A stretch of DNA of 64,000 nucleotides from Planctomycetota bacterium (GCA_024280855.1 JAJRPG010000058.1:91504-155503), one strand, 5' to 3'. Counted from the stretch's first letter, positions 18,547 to 27,429 are shown. Translations and numbers: made by a program. Notes: generated by a model not told the origin, from the letters alone.

Positions 18547-20229
18547 ATGACAGACGCAAATACTTCGACTCCCAGCACCGGCGATAAGCCTCGTGGATGC
18601 ACAGACAAGGTTTTGGTCATAGGCCTGGATGGCGCGACTTTTGACGTGCTGGACCCGCTTATCTCGATGGGACTGATGCCCAGGCTAGCTGCCTGTATGA
18701 AGCAGGGCACGTCAGCCGTCCTTCGGTCTACCACCCCGCCAATCACGCCCGCAGCCTGGACTACGTTTTTAACGGGCAAACAGCCCGGCAGTCATGGCGT
18801 CATCGATTTTGAGCGTTACGACGCCACCACCAACAAGCTACTACTCAATAGTACGCAATCGACGGCCCATGTGCGAAATCTCTGGCAGATTCTCAGCGCA
18901 CAAGGCCTAAAAGTTGGTAGCGTGAATGTGCCCATGACCTACCCGCCCGTACCAGTCAACGGATTTGTGGTCAGCGGATTTGAGACGCCAGGCCCCCAAT
19001 CAGATTTCGTTTACCCCAAGGAAATTCGCGAAGAGATTTTACAGCGTTGGCCCGACCCGACTTTGAAAACCAATTGGCGTCGTTCGCCGATGGGGGGGGA
19101 TCGCCTCTTTGCTGAAAACGTAGATTATATGTCCCGCAGTTTCCACCAAGGCGCGGACATGACAACTTGGCTAGGCGATAAGTTTGGCTGGGATGTCTTA
19201 ATGGTCGTGTTCAAACTCGTGGATAATCTCCAGCATAAAACTTGGAAATATCTTGACCCTCGATGGTGCGATAAAAATCCAAAACGTCGTGACATCGCCC
19301 GAGCCTGTTTCACCGAAGCAGACAAAGCCGTGGGGCAATTGCTTGACTATGCAGATAAACATAACGCAACAGTCGTCATGGTTTCAGATCATGGGCACGG
19401 TAGTTTAGAAGGGAAAATCCAGCCCAATCTGATGCTAAAAGATTGGGGCTATCTGAAGCTTCATGGCGGGGGCGCAAGAGGTGCGACACGCGGTAAGACC
19501 ATGTTAAACCGTTTGCTTGGTCGGCGGGAAAAATTTATTCGCGTCGATGACATTGCCCGCGACTTAGCTGTGGACTTTTCTCAGACCCGCGCATGCGTCA
19601 TGCACGCAGGCATGGCTGGTTTTCTATACTTAAATCTCAAAGGTCGTCAGCCAACGGGTATCGTTGACCAGGCTGATTATGAATCGCTGCGCGACGAATT
19701 GATCGAAAGACTGACCGGCAAAGAATGTCAGACGATTGATCCGAACGGGAATACCATTCCGCTATTCACGGAGGTCCACAAACCTGAGCAACTTTGGAAT
19801 TGTAGCCGGGAAAAGCAGCCTTGGCTCCCAGACTTAATTCTCACACCTTACGACGGCTTAGCGGTGGTAAGAAAAATTCGCGGGTCGAAAGCGATCAATT
19901 GGCTGCCATTTAGGAAATTAGAAGGTACGCACCGTAAAGATGGCATTTTCATCGCATCAGGACCGGGCGTGAACAACGCACCTCGCTTCGCAACCCATAT
20001 TGTAAACTGTGCGCCAACGATTCTAGCCTTGCTCGGTCAGCCTATCCCTGACGACATGGAAGGTGAAGCCATCTTAGATTTATTCGCCACGCCGCCTACT
20101 ATCCTGAAAGAGCGCAGCAAAAAAGTAGAACCAGCCGCATCGCGCCAAACCAGCGACAGCGACGTCTTCTCCGACGACGACATGAAGCGCGTCACGGAGC
20201 GATTAGCTGACCTCGGTTATCTCGAATAG
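18547..20229 (+). CDS. Alkaline-phosphatase-superfamily type I phosphodiesterase/nucleotide pyrophosphatase
   Basis: A 560-residue protein. The N-terminal metal-binding start is VLVIGLDGATFDVLDPL, the nucleophile threonine lies in STTPPITPAAWTTFLTG, and the second metal site is VVMVSDHGHGSLEG near residue 282. This is the AP-superfamily phosphodiesterase pattern (PF01663), whose members cleave nucleotide or phospholipid phosphoesters. No signal peptide is seen, so it may be cytoplasmic. The C-terminal 45 residues are charged and end in a short helix. Its TAG stop directly abuts the convergent stop of the next gene with no spacer. The true substrate cannot be told. Confidence 0.85.
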   Translation: MTDANTSTPSTGDKPRGCTDKVLVIGLDGATFDVLDPLISMGLMPRLAACMKQGTSAVLRSTTPPITPAAWTTFLTGKQPGSHGVIDFERYDATTNKLLLNSTQSTAHVRNLWQILSAQGLKVGSVNVPMTYPPVPVNGFVVSGFETPGPQSDFVYPKEIREEILQRWPDPTLKTNWRRSPMGGDRLFAENVDYMSRSFHQGADMTTWLGDKFGWDVLMVVFKLVDNLQHKTWKYLDPRWCDKNPKRRDIARACFTEADKAVGQLLDYADKHNATVVMVSDHGHGSLEGKIQPNLMLKDWGYLKLHGGGARGATRGKTMLNRLLGRREKFIRVDDIARDLAVDFSQTRACVMHAGMAGFLYLNLKGRQPTGIVDQADYESLRDELIERLTGKECQTIDPNGNTIPLFTEVHKPEQLWNCSREKQPWLPDLILTPYDGLAVVRKIRGSKAINWLPFRKLEGTHRKDGIFIASGPGVNNAPRFATHIVNCAPTILALLGQPIPDDMEGEAILDLFATPPTILKERSKKVEPAASRQTSDSDVFSDDDMKRVTERLADLGYLE

Positions 20230-21597
20230 CTACTCTTTCTCTTTCAATTTAGTAGATTCCGGTCGTGGTGTGCCTCGTTGTTTCCAATATCTTTCAGCTA
20301 GTGCATCCCAAAATTTGATCGCAGATACCGCCACACGATCAACCCGCCGACCGGTGACAAAAATGGTGGGCGTACCCGTAACACCAGCAGCCCCGCCGTC
20401 AGCGATGTCTCTGGCCACAAAATCCTGGGCCTCTTTAGAATCATACGCAAGACGCATAGCCGCCTTATCGAGACCCGCAATTTCGGCGACGACATCTAGA
20501 GGCAAGATGCCTTTATGGAGTCTTTGTTGGTTATCATAAAGTACATCATGAACTTTCCAAAAGCCTTCATTGCCGTTCACGCGACGCGCAGCTTCAGCCA
20601 TCAATGCACCTTCGCAAGCGTGTAAGTGGAACGGTTTTTTAATGCGACTGTTGCACGCCTGATCGAGGGGATAGTGTTTGTAAATAATGTCCAGATTATT
20701 CGCAAATAACGGCTGAACCTTTTTTTCCATGAACGTAGCTATCTTCTTGCACGTCGGGCATTCAAAATCAGAAAACATAATGACCGGCACCGCGGCTTTA
20801 GGGGCGCCGCCATGTCTTCTTATGGGATGCTCATTGGTGATTCGGATAATAGTTGGTGGCGTCTGCTCCCAGTTCTTGAACATGCGGGCGCCATCGTCCT
20901 TGAAGTCTTTAACATAATCCTCCAGTTTGTTAACGTAAGCCTCTCTTGAATGAGCATTTTTTTGCAATTTGGAAGTAACCAATATTTGAAAAGCGCCAAA
21001 AACCGAAAGGCACATGGCCAAGAGCGTGACAGCGACCTGCCGGTTTGATGGATTGGCGCGAGAAGATCGCATCGCAGCCTCGCCTTCAGAAGCGGCATCC
21101 GCCCGACGCTTTCGAGGCATGAGCAAAATCAGGCAAATGGCAATGAGCAGGTTGAGTCCGTGCGTCACAATGCACCAGGGACACCATTGATCCAGTTTGG
21201 TAAACATCACCCATGTAAAAAAAGCAGAACTAGCTAATCCGACGCCAACGCATAGCAATACCAGCGAATGTAGCCATCGCTTAGACCAGGACGGTTTGCC
21301 GACACCGATTAGCCAAATGGAAAGCGCGGCATAATACACCAAGCCGAGAAGTGCGACCGGAACGCCTCCCTTATCTTTATTTGTTCCCACGCGCGGAGGC
21401 CAATAACTCCACGGGCTTGCCAGAACCGCTGCGCAATCGGCTGTTCCCTTTTCCTCGGAAGCCGAGCAGCCCACGTCGAATATCCCCATCGCAAATGAGC
21501 CTGTAAGGTGCTTTTGCAAAAGGTTGTAACTAACAACCAGCGCCGCCAACGCGAGCACAATAGAAGTCCATTCAATAATTGCTGATTTTTTCATCAT
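20230..21597 (-). CDS. VKOR-DsbA fusion: disulfide-forming membrane oxidoreductase
   Basis: From ATG 21597 the protein has 455 residues; ATG 21594 is one codon in and also possible, and the TTG at 21621 is unlikely. The N-terminal half is a vitamin K epoxide reductase homologue with four or five membrane segments, a loop cysteine pair (GCSAS and TADCAAV), and the quinone-side motif QWCPWCIVTHGLN. The C-terminal half is a periplasmic thioredoxin-like DsbA domain with SDFECPTCKK and the cis-proline in GTPTIFV. Such fusions oxidise exported proteins and pass electrons to quinone, which fits the many Cys-containing secreted proteins here. Its last codon touches the last codon of the phosphodiesterase gene. 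Confidence 0.9.
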   Translation of the reverse strand: MMKKSAIIEWTSIVLALAALVVSYNLLQKHLTGSFAMGIFDVGCSASEEKGTADCAAVLASPWSYWPPRVGTNKDKGGVPVALLGLVYYAALSIWLIGVGKPSWSKRWLHSLVLLCVGVGLASSAFFTWVMFTKLDQWCPWCIVTHGLNLLIAICLILLMPRKRRADAASEGEAAMRSSRANPSNRQVAVTLLAMCLSVFGAFQILVTSKLQKNAHSREAYVNKLEDYVKDFKDDGARMFKNWEQTPPTIIRITNEHPIRRHGGAPKAAVPVIMFSDFECPTCKKIATFMEKKVQPLFANNLDIIYKHYPLDQACNSRIKKPFHLHACEGALMAEAARRVNGNEGFWKVHDVLYDNQQRLHKGILPLDVVAEIAGLDKAAMRLAYDSKEAQDFVARDIADGGAAGVTGTPTIFVTGRRVDRVAVSAIKFWDALAERYWKQRGTPRPESTKLKEKE

Positions 21598-21826
21598 TCT
21601 CCGAATAGCAGCCGTTAACAATCTCTGCTGCGGTTACGAGCATTACAAATCTCACTCTGCATCATTGAAAATATAGCTTGTAGACCACATTCGCAACACC
21701 ACAACAGCGTCACAAAGATAATCACGGGACTCGGTAAGCTTCGTAATGAGCCTGCCAGTCCCCGTTTTCACCAGAATAAGCGGGGTTGCTTGTCAATTCT
21801 GGGGCCGTTCCGTATCCTTTTGAACT

Positions 21827-22678
21827 ATGAGCAATCGCACCAGGACAACAATTAGGACACTTCACTCGTGGAAGCGCAATGGCCGAAAGATTTCGATGCT
21901 TACCTGCTACGACTTTGCGACCGCCCGAATCCTCGATGAAGCCGAGATAGATTGCATTCTCGTAGGAGATACCTACGGAGAAGTGTGTTTAGGATACGAA
22001 ACCACCCAGCGGGTGAAGGTCGATCATCTGGTCACCATCACCGAAGCCGTGCGCCGTGGCGCGCCACATGCCTATCTGGTCGGCGATATGCCGTATCTTA
22101 GTTATCAGGTTTCGCCAGAAGAAGCGATTCGCAACGCCGGGAAGTTCATCGCCGACGCCGGCTGTGATTGCGTCAAGGTAGAAGTAGATCGCCGCTTAGC
22201 CGGGACCGTAGAACGCATGGCTGCGGCGACCATTCCCGTCATGGCTCACCTGGGTTTGAAACCTCAGTCGATTCAATCAGCCGGGGGGTATCGCGTGCAG
22301 GGAAAAAATGCAGAAGACGCGAAACTGCTGATCGAGGACGCCAAGATCATGGAGGAAGCTGGCGCGGTCGCGTTACTTCTGGAAGCAGTGCCCACGGAAG
22401 TGGCAGAAATAATTTCACAAGGCACCGAGCTACCGGTCATCGGAATTTGTGCAGGCCCAAGATGTGACGGTCAGGTCTTGGTCTTCCACGACATGGTGGG
22501 GTATGGCGGCGGGCACCCACCTCGCTCAGCCAAACAGTATGCTCAAATATATCAACCGTTGTTAGATGCGTTTCAACAATTTTCGAGCGAAGTGCGCGAC
22601 GGCGTGTTCCCCCCGATGGACACCAGCCCGCAGATGCCCGTGGATCAGAAAGAATTATTACAAAAACTTCTTTCCTGA
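21827..22678 (+). CDS. panB: 3-methyl-2-oxobutanoate hydroxymethyltransferase PanB
   Basis: It makes ketopantoate in the pantothenate/CoA pathway. All family blocks are present: ISMLTCYDFATARI, VGDTYGEVCLGYETT (metal and substrate binding), VGDMPYLSYQVSPEEAIRNAG, KVEVD, MAHLGLKPQS, the catalytic glutamate in LLLEAVPTEVA, and GICAGPRCDGQVLVFHDMVG. Its 283 residues are slightly longer than the E. coli enzyme. The start lacks an obvious ribosome binding site. It is not next to panC or panD. An A/T-only hairpin follows the stop. Confidence 0.95.
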   Translation: MSNRTRTTIRTLHSWKRNGRKISMLTCYDFATARILDEAEIDCILVGDTYGEVCLGYETTQRVKVDHLVTITEAVRRGAPHAYLVGDMPYLSYQVSPEEAIRNAGKFIADAGCDCVKVEVDRRLAGTVERMAAATIPVMAHLGLKPQSIQSAGGYRVQGKNAEDAKLLIEDAKIMEEAGAVALLLEAVPTEVAEIISQGTELPVIGICAGPRCDGQVLVFHDMVGYGGGHPPRSAKQYAQIYQPLLDAFQQFSSEVRDGVFPPMDTSPQMPVDQKELLQKLLS

Positions 22679-22698
22679 TGTATCATGTTATCGCTAAG

Positions 22699-22726
22699 AA
22701 AAATATTTATAAAAATATATTTTTTT
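22699..22726 (+). terminator. A/T-only hairpin with T-run after panB
   Basis: AAAAATAT (22699-22706) pairs with ATATTTTT (22717-22724) around a ten-base loop, and the T-run continues to 22726. The position 20 bp after the panB stop suits an intrinsic terminator, but the stem has no G:C pair, so it would be weak. It may instead be an AT-rich promoter element for the next gene. Confidence 0.3.
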
Positions 22727-22811
22727 CATGCGACGACGTTAGGTTTGGATATTGCTTGACAAGTATGTCCTGCCCGGTAACTTGAATGCAACAGCAAAAG
22801 GATTGCCGAAT

Positions 22812-23210
22812 ATGCTTGTGCGAATGAAGCTGGCTCGCATCGTCATCGTCGACACAGAAGAAGACAAGATGTCGATGATTGTGTTGCAAGAGGATGACGG
22901 CAAGCGCGCTTTCCCTATCCTTATAGGTGTTAACGAAGCTTACGCGATTGATCGAAGATTGCGCGGCGACATTCCTGAAAGACCTTTAACTCACGAACTT
23001 ATTGATCGTGTCATAGATCAACTTGAATGCGAACTCGAAAGAGTAGTTATTCACGAGTTGCGTGATGCAACTTTTTATGCGAAGCTCGTCTTGCGTCGTG
23101 ATGGCGATTTGATCGAAGTTGATTCGAGACCATCCGATGCCATTGCAGTCGGTGTAGGCAGCGACGCACCGATATTTGTGGACGAGTCCATCCTTCAGGA
23201 TGTTTGTTAG
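22812..23210 (+). CDS. Bifunctional nuclease family protein (DUF151)
   Basis: From ATG 22812 the protein has 132 residues. This start is supported by AAGGA about nine bases upstream; the longer frame from TTG 22752 has no such site. Family marks are IVLQEDDGKRAFPILIGVNEAYAI, the segment ERPLTHELI, and SRPSDAIAVGVGSDAPIFV. Members related to plant BBD1 and TM0160 are described as acid-active DNases/RNases; some bacterial homologues are annotated as bifunctional nucleases with unclear roles. The GHMP-like gene starts about 15 bp later, so the two are probably cotranscribed. Confidence 0.85.
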   Translation: MLVRMKLARIVIVDTEEDKMSMIVLQEDDGKRAFPILIGVNEAYAIDRRLRGDIPERPLTHELIDRVIDQLECELERVVIHELRDATFYAKLVLRRDGDLIEVDSRPSDAIAVGVGSDAPIFVDESILQDVC

Positions 23211-23225
23211 CAAAACCTTTAGGAA

Positions 23226-24707
23226 GTGAGTGAAGCGGACATGGCACTAGACGCAAAAGCTGCTACTGTCACAACACCGACCGCATCGGTCGTAGCGACG
23301 CATCGCGCACGAACCCCAGAGACAGATTGGACCGCCTCAAAATTATCAGCCACAGTGCTTGCTGGTCTTGTCGCAAGACATCCAAAATTTATTACCCAAG
23401 CGCCGTTATCTCTTGATGTCCTGGGTGGCATGGGGCAGTTCGTCGGCGCGCTCACGCTTTCGCTACCTCTAGCCGAGCATGTGTGCGTAGCTGTTCAATT
23501 AACTGATGACCAATCACTTTCCGTCTCTCGCACCGCAGCTTCCCAGGATGACTCACCTGAGGTTGTCACCATCGCCGTAGACCGCCTCGTGGTTAATCGC
23601 GGCGTAATCGAAGCTGATGCCATCACACATGTAGCTTCTGAGCTTCAAAACGGCGCAGTTATTTGTGTCGTAGGGGTGCTTGTGGAATGTGTACGACAAG
23701 GTTTACTACCGGTCACAGCCTTGTCGGCTTCCATAAGCTTTGGCCTCACAGGCGGGATTAGTAAAGGCTTGGATTTCGAGGCTTCGCTCATGTCCGGCGC
23801 GGTCATATCCATCGCTAAAGCCTTGGATGTTGAAGTCGAAGTGACCGCGATTCATCAAGCCTGCCTAGAGGTGCAGACAAAATGGATTCAACGAGCCATT
23901 GGTCTGGGGGGCATGGGAGCCGTTCTTAGCGGAGAAGCCCACGCCATATCGCAGGTTCGTTTTGACCCGTACACCTACGTTGGTTCGTTCCCGTTTCCAG
24001 ATGACATAGCTATCGTTGGTATCGACACTGGCGCCAGGCTCGACTGTGCCCATGTAAAATATACCAAGGCTCGTATTGCCGCTCAGATGGGACGCGAACT
24101 CGTTAGCCGTATTGTCGAGCATGATAATATCACGGACATGAGTTGGGATGGCCTGCTATCTCGACTCACTGTAAACGATTACACCGATAGATTTCGCAAT
24201 CGATTGCCGTCCCAAATCAAGGGCAGCGATTATTTAGCCCGTTTTGGCCCTCTAAGTGATCGACTTGCGGTGGTTGAGCCTTCTGTTTTGTACAAAGTGC
24301 GATCTCGAACCGAGCATCACATTTACGAACACGCGCGTTCAGGCCAGTTTATCGAAGCTCTCGCCCGTGCAGTCCGCACCAAAACAACAGCCCCACTGAT
24401 CGAGGCTGGCGATTTGATGTACGCTTCACATTGGAGTTATGGTCAGCGCAGCGGCTTGGGAGCCATCGAGACCGACGTACTCGTCAATATCTTGCGTCAA
24501 TACGGCAGCAACTTCGAAATTTATGGCGCCAAGGTTAGCGGGCGAGGTTGCGGTGGCATGGTCGTCGTTTTGATGCGTCAAACCGAGCAGTCTCGAAATG
24601 CGTTAGACTCCGCCTTAGCTGATTATCGCCAGCAAACTTCTTTAACCCCCACGCTCCTATCCGGCTCCCTGCCAGGTGCGATGGTATCCGGCGCTCGTCG
24701 CGCATAA
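23226..24707 (+). CDS. GHMP-kinase-superfamily protein, L-arabinokinase/galactokinase-like, active site altered
   Basis: A 493-residue protein from GTG 23226; ATG 23241 is an alternative. The N-terminal motif LDVLGGMGQFVGALTLSLP matches the arabinokinase opening (LDVMGGIADYSGS). The C-terminus GDLMYASHWSYGQRSGLG, then GAKVSGRGCGGMVVVL, matches GHMP motif 3. However, the usual P-loop (G-x-G-L-S-S-S) reads SFGLTGGISKGLDFEAS, and the catalytic MDQ stretch is replaced by AIGLGGMGAVLSG. A sugar-binding fold seems kept while ATP and catalytic residues differ, so it may be an inactive or repurposed sugar sensor, or an unusual kinase. It follows the bifunctional nuclease by about 15 bp and precedes moaA. 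Confidence 0.75.
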   Translation: MSEADMALDAKAATVTTPTASVVATHRARTPETDWTASKLSATVLAGLVARHPKFITQAPLSLDVLGGMGQFVGALTLSLPLAEHVCVAVQLTDDQSLSVSRTAASQDDSPEVVTIAVDRLVVNRGVIEADAITHVASELQNGAVICVVGVLVECVRQGLLPVTALSASISFGLTGGISKGLDFEASLMSGAVISIAKALDVEVEVTAIHQACLEVQTKWIQRAIGLGGMGAVLSGEAHAISQVRFDPYTYVGSFPFPDDIAIVGIDTGARLDCAHVKYTKARIAAQMGRELVSRIVEHDNITDMSWDGLLSRLTVNDYTDRFRNRLPSQIKGSDYLARFGPLSDRLAVVEPSVLYKVRSRTEHHIYEHARSGQFIEALARAVRTKTTAPLIEAGDLMYASHWSYGQRSGLGAIETDVLVNILRQYGSNFEIYGAKVSGRGCGGMVVVLMRQTEQSRNALDSALADYRQQTSLTPTLLSGSLPGAMVSGARRA

Positions 24708-24798
24708 TAATTCTCTTCAGCATTCCGTGGCGTTCGTATCTTTCCTCGTTATGATCTAGACTGTGAGATTTACAGCCTTTGGAGCTATAGGTTTTTAT

Positions 24799-25788
24799 AT
24801 GCCTACCGATAGTTTTGGACGACAGATCGATTACCTACGCATATCCCTCACGGATCATTGCAATCTTCGATGCGTGTATTGTATGCCTTTGCAGGGCTTG
24901 ACCTTCGCACCTTCAGACGCCTACCTCACCCCAGCTGAGCTGGAAAAAGTCGTGCGCGCAGCCGCAGGCGTTGGCTTTCGTCGCGTAAGACTCACGGGCG
25001 GTGAGCCTACCTTGCGAGCGGACCTTTTGGACATCGTAAAGCGAATTCGTAGTATCGATGGTATTGAAGAAATAGCCATGACGACCAACGCGGTGCTTCT
25101 ACCTGATTTAGCTAAGCCATTAAAAGAAGCAGGGTTGAATCGCGTGAACATTCATGTGGACTCGCTCGACCCGGAACGCGTACGTCGGGTCATGCGTTTT
25201 GCTTCGTTCGATGAAATCTGGCGCGGCATAACCGCAGCCGAGGACGCCGGACTTACCCCAATCAAAATCAACTCAGTCGTCGTAAGAGATTTCAACGAGC
25301 AAGACGTCGTTGACTTAGCCAAGCTGACTATTCAGCGAGATTGGCATGTGCGCTTTGTCGAGTTAATGCCCTTCGGTAGCGGTGAATGTGCCAGAATATC
25401 GCTGAGTAAATATGTGCCCAACCAGGAAACACGCGAACGCATAGAAGACGCCTTAGGTCTATTAGAAGCTTTACCAAATGAGAATGTGTCCGACGAGTCC
25501 AAAAACTATCAGTTACCCGACGCGCGTGGCGTCGTCGGTTTTATCTCTCCCGTCAGTGAGCCATATTGTGATACTTGCAATCGAATGCGTTTGACAGCCG
25601 ATGGCAAATTCCACTTATGCTTGCTTAACGACGACGAAGTAGACGTGAAAGCTGCCCTCCACAATGGCGGCGATATCGAATCCTTGCGACAAATCCTCCT
25701 CCGCGCCGTTCAATCCAAGCCAACAGGTCATAAACTCCACGAAGGCGTATCCACCCAACATCGACAAATGTTCCAAATAGGCGGCTAG
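24799..25788 (+). CDS. moaA: GTP 3',8-cyclase MoaA (radical SAM, molybdenum cofactor)
   Basis: It catalyses the first step of molybdopterin synthesis with MoaC. The radical-SAM CxxxCxxC is present as DHCNLRCVYCMP near residue 18, and LTGGEPTLR follows. The second cluster is near the C-terminus (CDTCNRMRLTADGKFHLCL), and the protein ends in the functional double glycine (QIGG). ATG 24799 gives the usual MPTDSFGRQIDYLR opening with AGG eight bases upstream; the longer frame from GTG 24763 looks spurious. No other mo- genes are seen nearby. Confidence 0.95.
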   Translation: MPTDSFGRQIDYLRISLTDHCNLRCVYCMPLQGLTFAPSDAYLTPAELEKVVRAAAGVGFRRVRLTGGEPTLRADLLDIVKRIRSIDGIEEIAMTTNAVLLPDLAKPLKEAGLNRVNIHVDSLDPERVRRVMRFASFDEIWRGITAAEDAGLTPIKINSVVVRDFNEQDVVDLAKLTIQRDWHVRFVELMPFGSGECARISLSKYVPNQETRERIEDALGLLEALPNENVSDESKNYQLPDARGVVGFISPVSEPYCDTCNRMRLTADGKFHLCLLNDDEVDVKAALHNGGDIESLRQILLRAVQSKPTGHKLHEGVSTQHRQMFQIGG

Positions 25789-25819
25789 CAACATGGTTCC
25801 ATTCCTTTTCCTCCCGGTC

Positions 25820-25854
25820 GGATGGCATGGGTAAGCCTCAAGCTTCAGCTTGCC
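25820..25854 (+). repeat. Copy of palindromic repeat family B
   Basis: GGATGGCATGGGTAAGCCTC begins a degenerate copy of a repeat also found at 38130-38172 and, inverted, at 51608-51640. It sits between moaA and pilT. The shared core is GGTGGCATGGGTAAGC followed by a complement of GGGTA. Confidence 0.5.
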
Positions 25855-26044
25855 TATATCTTGCTAGCTTAATAGGCCATCTGCGCCACCAGCGCTTATT
25901 TTCACTCATAAAGTTTGATTGCCTTGTAAAGTCTCCCTAGAATTCATTTATCGAGGAACACCGAGAGGCGCGTGATTGGAGTCGCCAACTCGTGCAGGTT
26001 GAGTTTGGTCTGTTTGTTTCGAAATTGTTCTCAGGAGTTTACAA

Positions 26045-27175
26045 ATGTCAGAAGAGATGATGCCCCCTAAGGAAGCTATGGAAAAACTGCTTACGAGCAT
26101 GGGGCAGCTTGGCGCATCAGACCTGCACCTCAAAGTAGGTTTTTCGCCGACTTATCGCGTTGCAGGCCTACTGCGTAAGGTCGGCATGCCGCCATTTCCC
26201 AACAGCGAATATATTGAAGCCATGCTCGAAAACTATATCCCTGAAAAGCGACGGGAAAATTTCCAGGCACAAGGCGACTTGGACTTTTCCGCCGCATCCC
26301 CATCCGGCGACCGCTTCCGCGTAAATATCTTTCGTTCGATGGGGGGCGTTCACGCCGCTATTCGTCGTGTACAAAGTACGATTCCAAACTTTGAAGGCTT
26401 GCGCCTGCCGCCTGTCTATGCAGATGTCATCAGCAAAAGTTTTGAAGGCCTTATTCTCATAAGCGGCGTAACCGGCAGCGGCAAGAGTAGCACCATGGCC
26501 GCCATGATTAACCATATAAACACAACGCGCAGCATGCACATTATTACTATTGAAGACCCCATCGAATATCTTTTTAAGCCGGACAAAGCCATTATCTCGC
26601 AAAGAGAAATCGGCATCGACGTACCCAACTTCCCAGATGCACTAAAATACGTTGTGCGCCAAGACCCCGACTGTATTTTAATCGGTGAATTACGAGACCG
26701 CGAAACCATGTTAGCTGCCATTCAAGCCGCCGAAACAGGGCATCTAGTTTTAGGTTCGCTACATTGCTCAGACGCTCAACAAACTTTCGCCAGAATTTTA
26801 GAATTTTTCCCCCGCTCGGATCATGCGTTCATCCGTTCGTCGCTATCTTCAAGCCTGAAAGCCATCATGTGCCAGCGACTCCTGCCCGGCATTGACGAAG
26901 GCAGTTTGTTTCCTGCCACTGAAGTACTCATAAACAACACCGTCGTCAAAGACAAAATCTCTCGCGAAGAAGACGAAGACATCCCTGCTATCATCGCCCA
27001 ATCTGAAGGCGACGGCATGAGGCCATTCACAACTTCGTTGGTTGAGTTAATCGAATCAGAAAAAGTACACTACGACACAGCTATGGAGTACGCCCCGAAC
27101 CGAGAAGCCCTAGCCGCCGCTGTGAAAGGTATCAAATCGTCCACGCAAGGCATGGTAGGAAGATTGCGCAAGTAG
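26045..27175 (+). CDS. pilT: Type IV pilus retraction ATPase PilT
   Basis: A 376-residue hexameric secretion ATPase that depolymerises type IV pili for twitching. ATG 26045 has AGGAG seven bases upstream. Motifs in order are ASDLHLKVG near residue 19, Walker A GVTGSGKSSTMAAM near 141, the Asp box IEDPIEYLF, Walker B CILIGELRD, and the His box GHLVLGSLH. The family AIRNLIRE-type region is not conserved, and the C-terminal tail (about residues 290-376) is longer and more acidic than in PilT of Pseudomonas, so PilU-like or specialised function is possible. No pilus genes are adjacent. Confidence 0.92.
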   Translation: MSEEMMPPKEAMEKLLTSMGQLGASDLHLKVGFSPTYRVAGLLRKVGMPPFPNSEYIEAMLENYIPEKRRENFQAQGDLDFSAASPSGDRFRVNIFRSMGGVHAAIRRVQSTIPNFEGLRLPPVYADVISKSFEGLILISGVTGSGKSSTMAAMINHINTTRSMHIITIEDPIEYLFKPDKAIISQREIGIDVPNFPDALKYVVRQDPDCILIGELRDRETMLAAIQAAETGHLVLGSLHCSDAQQTFARILEFFPRSDHAFIRSSLSSSLKAIMCQRLLPGIDEGSLFPATEVLINNTVVKDKISREEDEDIPAIIAQSEGDGMRPFTTSLVELIESEKVHYDTAMEYAPNREALAAAVKGIKSSTQGMVGRLRK

Positions 27176-27182
27176 TACCCAC

Positions 27183-27207
27183 GAGCCGCAGGCTTAAGCC
27201 CGCGCGG
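27183..27207. repeat. Palindromic repeat family D
   Basis: GAGCCGCAGGCTTAAGCCCG contains the perfect palindrome GGCTTAAGCC and GC-rich arms. A relative with the same GAGCCGC start lies at 46272-46300. It sits 8 bp after the pilT stop and could act as a 3' mRNA hairpin. Confidence 0.45.
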
Positions 27208-27219
27208 ACTTACTCTCTT

Positions 27220-27395
27220 GTAGGGCAGCGTCGTAGACCTGCCTATACTATAATGTGTCAGCCATGTGACGATGTTCCGAATCGTTGTAAGTAAGTTGGC
27301 ATGATTTTGAAAAAATGGCGCTGGGTTGGTAAGTGCGGCGATAGTTCAGGCAGGTCAACCTTCCGCCAGTAAGCGTAAGAACGACCGTGCCCTAC
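27220..27395. mobile_element. MITE-like element with terminal inverted repeats (copy 1)
   Basis: A non-coding stretch of about 175 bp bounded by GTAGGGCA at the left (27220-27227) and TGCCCTAC at the right (27387-27394), a perfect 8-bp terminal inverted repeat. The left 32 bp recur almost exactly at 51445-51476. The right 50 bp (GTTCAGGCAGGTCAACC, then CGCCAGTAAGCG) recur at 51568-51610 and, inverted, at 29131-29186. No transposase is present, so if mobile it would need a partner elsewhere. Confidence 0.55.
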
Positions 27396-27429
27396 CATTT
27401 TCGGCACGATAGAAGTCTAAGTCTTCGTT

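Noticed and set aside
25600-25760. Possible tRNA or small RNA near the moaA end
   Set aside because: No cloverleaf could be drawn; the sequence is moaA coding.
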